In this document: positions 59,742 to 64,000 of the stretch, one piece after another
Layout of the letters: each line of letters opens with the position of its first letter
Numbering within the stretch: the first letter of the stretch is position 1
The notes under the pieces: model-generated
Seen by the model: the letters and a program-made list of their open reading frames with translations, nothing else
Database searches by the model: none
Told to the model about the DNA's origin: nothing
Program-made: the position numbers and the translations under genes
Assembly (NCBI RefSeq): GCF_031085175.1
Contig: NZ_JAVHUY010000014.1
Coordinates: 124,001-188,000, forward strand
Length of the DNA stretch: 64,000 nt
DNA from: Phytohabitans maris
Lineage (GTDB): Bacteria; Actinomycetota; Actinomycetes; Mycobacteriales; Micromonosporaceae
Direction of reading: 5' to 3'

Positions 59742-60997
59742 ACAGCCTTCCAGACCTGCTACGGGAAAGCCTGACCGACCTGACCGACCCGGCCGAGATG
59801 CCCGCGGGGCTGGGGGAACGGGCGCTCGCGGCCGGTAGGCGCCGCCGCCGCTGGCGGACGACGACCGTCGGGGCGGCCGCGGTGGCCGCCGCCGCGGCGG
59901 TGGCGCTGCCCTTCACGCTCCTGGCCGGCGGGGAGCCGCCCACGCCGGCGACCGCCCGACCGCAGAACGCGGTCTTCGCGGTGCGGCACACCGAGTACCT
60001 GGCCCCGTCCGCGCGGGAGTCGGACGTGCACCGCTGGGAGGTGCTCGACCCGGCGACCGGCGACTACCGGGACGCGCTGGTCAAGACGGTCTCCGAGCCG
60101 ACGAGCGACCTGCGGTACGCGGCGGTGCTCCCCAAGGGGGACGGCGCGCAGACCCAGGCCAAGCTCGGCCGGTACGAGACCACGACCGGGGCCATCCGCT
60201 GGTACGACATCCCGATCCGGCCCGACTACGCGACCATCTCCCCGGACGGGCGGTACGCCGCGGCCCGGGCTTGGAGCGACGCCGCACAGGCCGCCGACAT
60301 CGTGGTCGTCGACCTGGAGACGGGCCAGGTACGGCGGTTCGACACCGCGAGCCTCTACGCGTCCCAGGAGCAGTCCACCCCGAAAGCCGAACCCCGGACG
60401 CCCGGACTGCCGCTGCTGCCCGTCGCCATGATGGACGAGCGGACGCCGGAGGTGGCCTTCGCCCCGGACAGCCGGCACCTGCTGTTCGGCACGGGCCTCA
60501 CCGACTTCGACGGCCGCCTGGTCCGGACGCTGCCGCTGCCGGACGACACCGGGTTCGTGAGCGTCCACCGGGGCGGGGCCGGGATCCTGGTCCGGACCGG
60601 CCTCGCGACCACCGACTACGCGGTGGTGGACGAGACCGGCGCGATCCGGTACGGCACCGCGACGGGCGACCGGACCTGCGCGGAGACCCCGGCGCCCACC
60701 GCGGTCCCGCGGTGCCGCAAGCCGTGGGCGCGGTTCCTGAGCTGGCGCGGCACCGACCAGATCCTGGTACAGACCGCCCCGGACCCGTACGTGGCGCCCG
60801 GCTCGCCGTCGGCCTCCCCCGCACCGCCGCAGGAGGCCCGGTACATGGCGCTGGACCTGCGCACCGGCCGCCAGGAGGCGGTCGTCCCGCCGCACTTCGA
60901 CGGCGACGGGCCGGCCGACGACGTGGCCCACTCGTTCGTGGTGGTCATCTCCGCGGAAGCGCTCTCCCCGTCGGTCCGCGAAAGGCTGGCGTTCTGA
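59738..60997 (+). CDS. Membrane partner of the ECF sigma factor (anti-sigma-like)
   Basis: A 419-residue protein. The cytoplasmic N-terminus (1-42, MNSLPDLLRESLTDLTDPAEMPAGLGERA then RRRRRW) precedes one TM at about 43-63. The outside part has beta-propeller-like repeats (YATISPDGRYAAARAW, EVAFAPDSRHLLFGTG). This layout and the ATGA overlap are standard for SigE-family partners, so it probably holds the sigma factor at the membrane and senses outside signals. No zinc ZAS motif is visible. Confidence 0.85.
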   Translation: MNSLPDLLRESLTDLTDPAEMPAGLGERALAAGRRRRRWRTTTVGAAAVAAAAAVALPFTLLAGGEPPTPATARPQNAVFAVRHTEYLAPSARESDVHRWEVLDPATGDYRDALVKTVSEPTSDLRYAAVLPKGDGAQTQAKLGRYETTTGAIRWYDIPIRPDYATISPDGRYAAARAWSDAAQAADIVVVDLETGQVRRFDTASLYASQEQSTPKAEPRTPGLPLLPVAMMDERTPEVAFAPDSRHLLFGTGLTDFDGRLVRTLPLPDDTGFVSVHRGGAGILVRTGLATTDYAVVDETGAIRYGTATGDRTCAETPAPTAVPRCRKPWARFLSWRGTDQILVQTAPDPYVAPGSPSASPAPPQEARYMALDLRTGRQEAVVPPHFDGDGPADDVAHSFVVVISAEALSPSVRERLAF

Positions 60998-61048
60998 CGA
61001 CGTTCCGGCATGATGGTCGATACATGTCCATCTGTCGCTGGAGGACCG

Positions 61049-62965
61049 ATGATCCCGGGGCGCCCGGTCGTCAGCTCGCTCGCTGCCTGCCTGGTCCTCC
61101 TCCCCCTCGCGCCGCCCGCCGCCGCGGCGGGCGGCGCGGAGGCCGCGGTGGGCGAGCGCGGGACGGCCGCGGCCGCGTGGGTGCCGCCGTTGAGCACCCG
61201 CGGGCGGTACATCGTGGACGCCAACGGTGACCGCTTCAAGCTGAGGTCCGGCAACTGGCACGGGGCCAGCGGCACCTGGACCGGCTCGGGCGACCCGGAG
61301 CAGGACGCCAACCACCACGCCGGGGAGAACTCGGGGCGGGTGCCGCTCGGCCTCGACCGGGCGCCGATCGCGGAGATCGTCGCCGGTTTCCGGGAGATCG
61401 GCCTCAACAGCGTCCGGCTCCCGTTCTCCAACGAGATGATCCGCGACACCCGCCCGGTCACCGACGCGGCCGTGGCGGCCAACCCGCACCTGCGCGGCCG
61501 GACGCCGCTGGAGGTGTACGACGCGGTGGTCGCCGCGCTCACCGCCGCCGACCTGGCGGTGATCCTCAACAACCACACCAACACCACCCGCTGGTGCTGC
61601 GGCGTCGACGGCAACGAACGGTGGAACGCCAGCCAGAGCGCCGCCGCCTGGGAGTCGGACTGGCTGTTCATGGCCCGCCGCTACCGCGCCAACCCGCGGG
61701 TGGTCGGCGCCGACCTCTACAACGAGGTACGCCGCTCGGTGTGGGACGACCCGAACTGGGGGCTCGGCGACGACCACGACTGGTTCGCCGCGTCGCAGCG
61801 GGCCGGCGAGCGGATCCTGGCCGAGGCCAACCCCGACCTGCTGATCGTCGTGGAAGGGATCAACTGGGTGGGGATCCCGGTCGACGGGTTCTTCCACGAG
61901 CGCCCGACGCTGGCGCCGGTACGGTGGCTCTCGCACACCCTGACCGCCTCCGGCAAGCTCGTCTACTCGGCCCACTTCTACGACTACACCGGCCCCAACC
62001 ACAGCGGCGCGACCGGGGTCGGCGAGACCACCGACCCGCGCTACCGTGACCTGACCCGCGCCGAGCTGCACGACGTGCTGTACCGGCAGGCGATGTACGT
62101 GGCGGCCGAGGCCGAGCAGCACTTCACCGCGCCGGTCTGGGTCAGCGAGTTCGGCGTCGGCGGGCGGGCCGAGACCGGGGTGAAGCAGCGGGCCTGGTTC
62201 GCCAACTTCGTCGACTACCTCGTCCAGACCGACGCCGACTTCGCGTACTGGCCGCTGGTCGGCTGGCACGACGACCGCACCGGCAACGGCTGGGCGCTGC
62301 TGCACTGGGACCGGGCCGGCGGCCGGATGGGCCTCTACGACGGGGACGACTGGCGGGCCGCCGACTGGACCCGGCTGGTCGGTCACGCCGGCCGCACCGG
62401 GCACGTGGATCCGGTGCCGCGCTGGTCGATGCTGAGCCCGGACCACGGCGACTTCGTCCGGTCGGCGCGGATGCGGGCCCGGCCGGACTGGGACCCGGGC
62501 GCGCGCAAGGCCGCCTGCCCGGACGGGCAGCGGCTCGCCGGGCTGAGCCACACCGGCAACCGCGGACTCTGTACCGACACCGGCGCCGCCGGGCTCTGGC
62601 CACCCTCGGCCGGGTACGAGGTCGTCGTCGACGAGCGGCACGTGCCGCCGGGCGGCGACTGGGCCTCCGGCTACACGAAGCTGCAGTGCCCGCCGGGCGC
62701 CTTCCTCGTCGGGTACGCGGTCCGCGGCGCCGCCGTCTCCAGCGCGCTCTGCGCCGCGTCCGGCGGCGCGTTCCCGGCGGGCGGGCGCACGGTGTGGTTC
62801 GACCGCGGCGACAGCCGCCCGGCCGGCGCGCCCGGCGGCGACTTCGCGAACGGCCACTACAAGGGCCAGTGCGCCGGCGGCGAGTACGCGGCCGGGATCG
62901 CCTACACCGGCCGGCTCGGCTCCCGGAAGACGCCCGACGCGCTGTACTGCCGGCCGCTGCGCTGA
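61049..62965 (+). CDS. Secreted GH5-family glycoside hydrolase
   Basis: A 638-residue exported enzyme. The signal peptide is about residues 1-27. The GH5 barrel covers about 50-440, with the acid/base Glu226 (GADLYNEVRR) and the nucleophile Glu367 (VWVSEFGVGG), plus NNHTN and HFYDYTGP. A C-terminal domain of about 150 residues with paired Cys (CPDGQRLAGLSH, LQCPPGAFLVGY, CAGGEYAAGIAY) has threefold internal similarity and may bind carbohydrate. The ATG follows GGAGG. Confidence 0.92.
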   Translation: MIPGRPVVSSLAACLVLLPLAPPAAAAGGAEAAVGERGTAAAAWVPPLSTRGRYIVDANGDRFKLRSGNWHGASGTWTGSGDPEQDANHHAGENSGRVPLGLDRAPIAEIVAGFREIGLNSVRLPFSNEMIRDTRPVTDAAVAANPHLRGRTPLEVYDAVVAALTAADLAVILNNHTNTTRWCCGVDGNERWNASQSAAAWESDWLFMARRYRANPRVVGADLYNEVRRSVWDDPNWGLGDDHDWFAASQRAGERILAEANPDLLIVVEGINWVGIPVDGFFHERPTLAPVRWLSHTLTASGKLVYSAHFYDYTGPNHSGATGVGETTDPRYRDLTRAELHDVLYRQAMYVAAEAEQHFTAPVWVSEFGVGGRAETGVKQRAWFANFVDYLVQTDADFAYWPLVGWHDDRTGNGWALLHWDRAGGRMGLYDGDDWRAADWTRLVGHAGRTGHVDPVPRWSMLSPDHGDFVRSARMRARPDWDPGARKAACPDGQRLAGLSHTGNRGLCTDTGAAGLWPPSAGYEVVVDERHVPPGGDWASGYTKLQCPPGAFLVGYAVRGAAVSSALCAASGGAFPAGGRTVWFDRGDSRPAGAPGGDFANGHYKGQCAGGEYAAGIAYTGRLGSRKTPDALYCRPLR

Positions 62966-62980
62966 CCCGCGCCCTCGGCG

Positions 62981-63787
62981 CTACGCCTTGGTCGCGACGC
63001 CGACCAGGCCCGGTATCTCCGGCGCGCCGGCGTCGCCCGAACCGGCCGGCGGGCGCCACTGCAGCACCGGGACCACGCCCGGGTCCATCAGCCACCAGCC
63101 GGCGAACAGCGCCTCGACCTCGGCGCGGGTGCGAAAGGTCAGCGGCGCGGCGCTGGAGTTGTAGGTCTTCACGGTCTCCTTGACCTCGTCGGTCATCTTC
63201 GCCGGGTACGACATGTGCGAGATGACCAGGCCGCTGCCGCTCGGGACGGCGTCGCGGTAGGCCGCCAGGAAGCCGCACGGGTCGTCCGCGTCCGGGACGA
63301 AGTGCAGGACCGCGACCATCAGGACGCCGACCGGGCGGTCGAAGTCGATCAGCCGCCGGGTGACCGGGTCGCCGAGCACCGCCGCCGGGGCGCGCAGGTC
63401 GGCCTGGACCACGCCCACCCGGTCCGACACGTCGGCCACCAGGTGCCGGCTGTGGGTCACCGCCACCTGGTCCACGTCGACGTACACCACCCGCGCGTCC
63501 GAAGTGGCGCCGAGCGCGATGTCGTGCACGTTGCCCACGGTCGGGATGCCCGCGCCCAGGTCGATGAACTGCCGCACCCCCGCGTCCAGCAGCGCCTCGA
63601 CCGCGCGCCCCAGGAAGCCGCGGTTGGCGGCCGCCCAGCGCCGCGCGTCGGGCTCGGTCGCCAGCATCCGCTCGGCCAGCGCGCGGTCGGAGGCGAAGTT
63701 GTGCCCGCCGCCGAGCAGGTAGTCGTACACGCGGGCCGGGCTGGGTCGGGAAAGGTCGATACCTTCCGCCCACGGCGGCTGGTCCAT
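62981..63787 (-). CDS. DUF574 SAM-dependent methyltransferase
   Basis: A 268-residue protein of the actinobacterial DUF574 family (PF04672). Marks are DLSRPSPARVYDYLLGGGHNFASDR, RQFIDLGAGIPTVGNVHDIA (SAM loop), VVYVDVDQVAVTHS and GVLMVAVLHFVPD. Substrates are unknown; the family is highly expanded in Streptomyces and relatives. I chose the ATG opening MDQPPWAEG. Convergent with the GH5 gene. Confidence 0.92.
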   Translation of the reverse strand: MDQPPWAEGIDLSRPSPARVYDYLLGGGHNFASDRALAERMLATEPDARRWAAANRGFLGRAVEALLDAGVRQFIDLGAGIPTVGNVHDIALGATSDARVVYVDVDQVAVTHSRHLVADVSDRVGVVQADLRAPAAVLGDPVTRRLIDFDRPVGVLMVAVLHFVPDADDPCGFLAAYRDAVPSGSGLVISHMSYPAKMTDEVKETVKTYNSSAAPLTFRTRAEVEALFAGWWLMDPGVVPVLQWRPPAGSGDAGAPEIPGLVGVATKA

Positions 63788-63972
63788 CGGCACCCCTGCC
63801 AAGGATCGGGGACGGCGCGGAAAAAGCGACGCCCAGCTTAGCCGGTCCGGCCGGGCGGCAGCGCCGCCGCCAGCATCACGACCACCACCAGCCGGAAACT
63901 GGACACTTGGCGTCCACCCCGCGCCGATAGCTTCCGGGAGCCACGTGCCAGACTCCCCGGGAGGGCCGCGAG

Positions 63973-64000
63973 ATGAACCCGCTGGATCGCCGTCAGTTCC
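63973..64000 (+). CDS. Start of a gene cut by the window end
   Basis: An ATG behind GGGAGGG opens MNPLDRRQF and continues out of the window. Too short to identify. The 185-bp gap to the methyltransferase contains TGGAC-N7-GTCCA and no other gene. Confidence 0.45.

Noticed and set aside
86-64000. CRISPR arrays, rRNA or tRNA genes
   Set aside because: No regularly spaced repeats, and no cloverleaf or rRNA-like conserved stretches were noticed in any gene-free interval. This was a reading by eye, not a covariance search.

Overview
This 64 kb window is very GC-rich and comes from a filamentous or soil actinomycete, most likely of the family Micromonosporaceae (Micromonospora/Actinoplanes type). 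That is inferred from RbpA, a deazaflavin (F420)-type oxidoreductase, a DUF574 SAM methyltransferase, a SigE-type ECF sigma factor, many GTG starts, secreted chitin- and pectin-active enzymes, and codon use. I saw no rRNA, tRNA or CRISPR array. It reads as an ordinary chromosomal segment with several decayed genes and dispersed palindromic repeats. Layout, 0-6.9 kb: F420-type reductase, lone tyrosine recombinase, ArsR and winged-helix proteins, a MerR regulator coupled to a 16-residue Cys-rich peptide, beta-carbonic anhydrase, a MarR regulator facing an internally deleted proline iminopeptidase, a phosphoesterase, a DinB protein and an HNH nuclease. 7-14.8 kb: an MMPL exporter followed by a two-component pair whose kinase has lost its sensor region, a nucleoside deaminase, a coiled-coil protein, RbpA behind a SigR-like promoter, FxsA, and an IS110 remnant surrounded by repeats. 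14.8-17.7 kb: arylamine N-acetyltransferase, apolipoprotein N-acyltransferase, and a well-formed intergenic RNA candidate of about 286 nt. 17.7-25.9 kb: a lysine aminomutase pathway (KamA, KamD, KamE, Kdd, Kal, plus a GlmL/MutL-type ATPase). The 3-keto-5-aminohexanoate cleavage enzyme is absent and an amidohydrolase sits inside the operon. 25.9-30 kb: CsbD, a histidine phosphatase, an Lrp/AsnC regulator, acyl-CoA dehydrogenase and an M24 peptidase whose 3' end is duplicated in tandem. 30-38.8 kb is a polysaccharide island: a secreted glycoside hydrolase with discoidin domains, an aldo/keto reductase, a GH18 chitinase, a ROK regulator, a DUF305 lipoprotein and an AA10 lytic polysaccharide monooxygenase. 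A poly-G tract at 34.3 kb looks like a sequence artefact. 39.8-46.3 kb: a MacB-like efflux operon (lipoprotein, adaptor, ATPase, permease) divergent from a two-component system and a PfkB kinase. 46.5-57 kb: penicillin acylase-family hydrolase, a broken alpha/beta hydrolase, a two-gene cassette (DUF4041 plus T5orf172 GIY-YIG protein, then a DUF4236 membrane protein), LapA-like and PNPOx-like proteins, and a TetR/MMPL divergent pair. 57-64 kb: secreted PL1 pectate lyase, an ECF sigma factor with a coupled membrane partner, a secreted GH5 enzyme, a DUF574 methyltransferase and the start of one more gene. How the genes work together: the Kam/Kdd/Kal genes would carry lysine towards crotonyl-CoA. 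Chitinase, LPMO and ROK form a chitin-use unit with a visible operator in the chitinase promoter. The efflux operon is probably controlled by the adjacent two-component pair. Two hairpin families recur between genes: a 58-bp palindrome at both 1 and 57 kb, and a separate 58-bp repeat at 5.1 and 46.4 kb.
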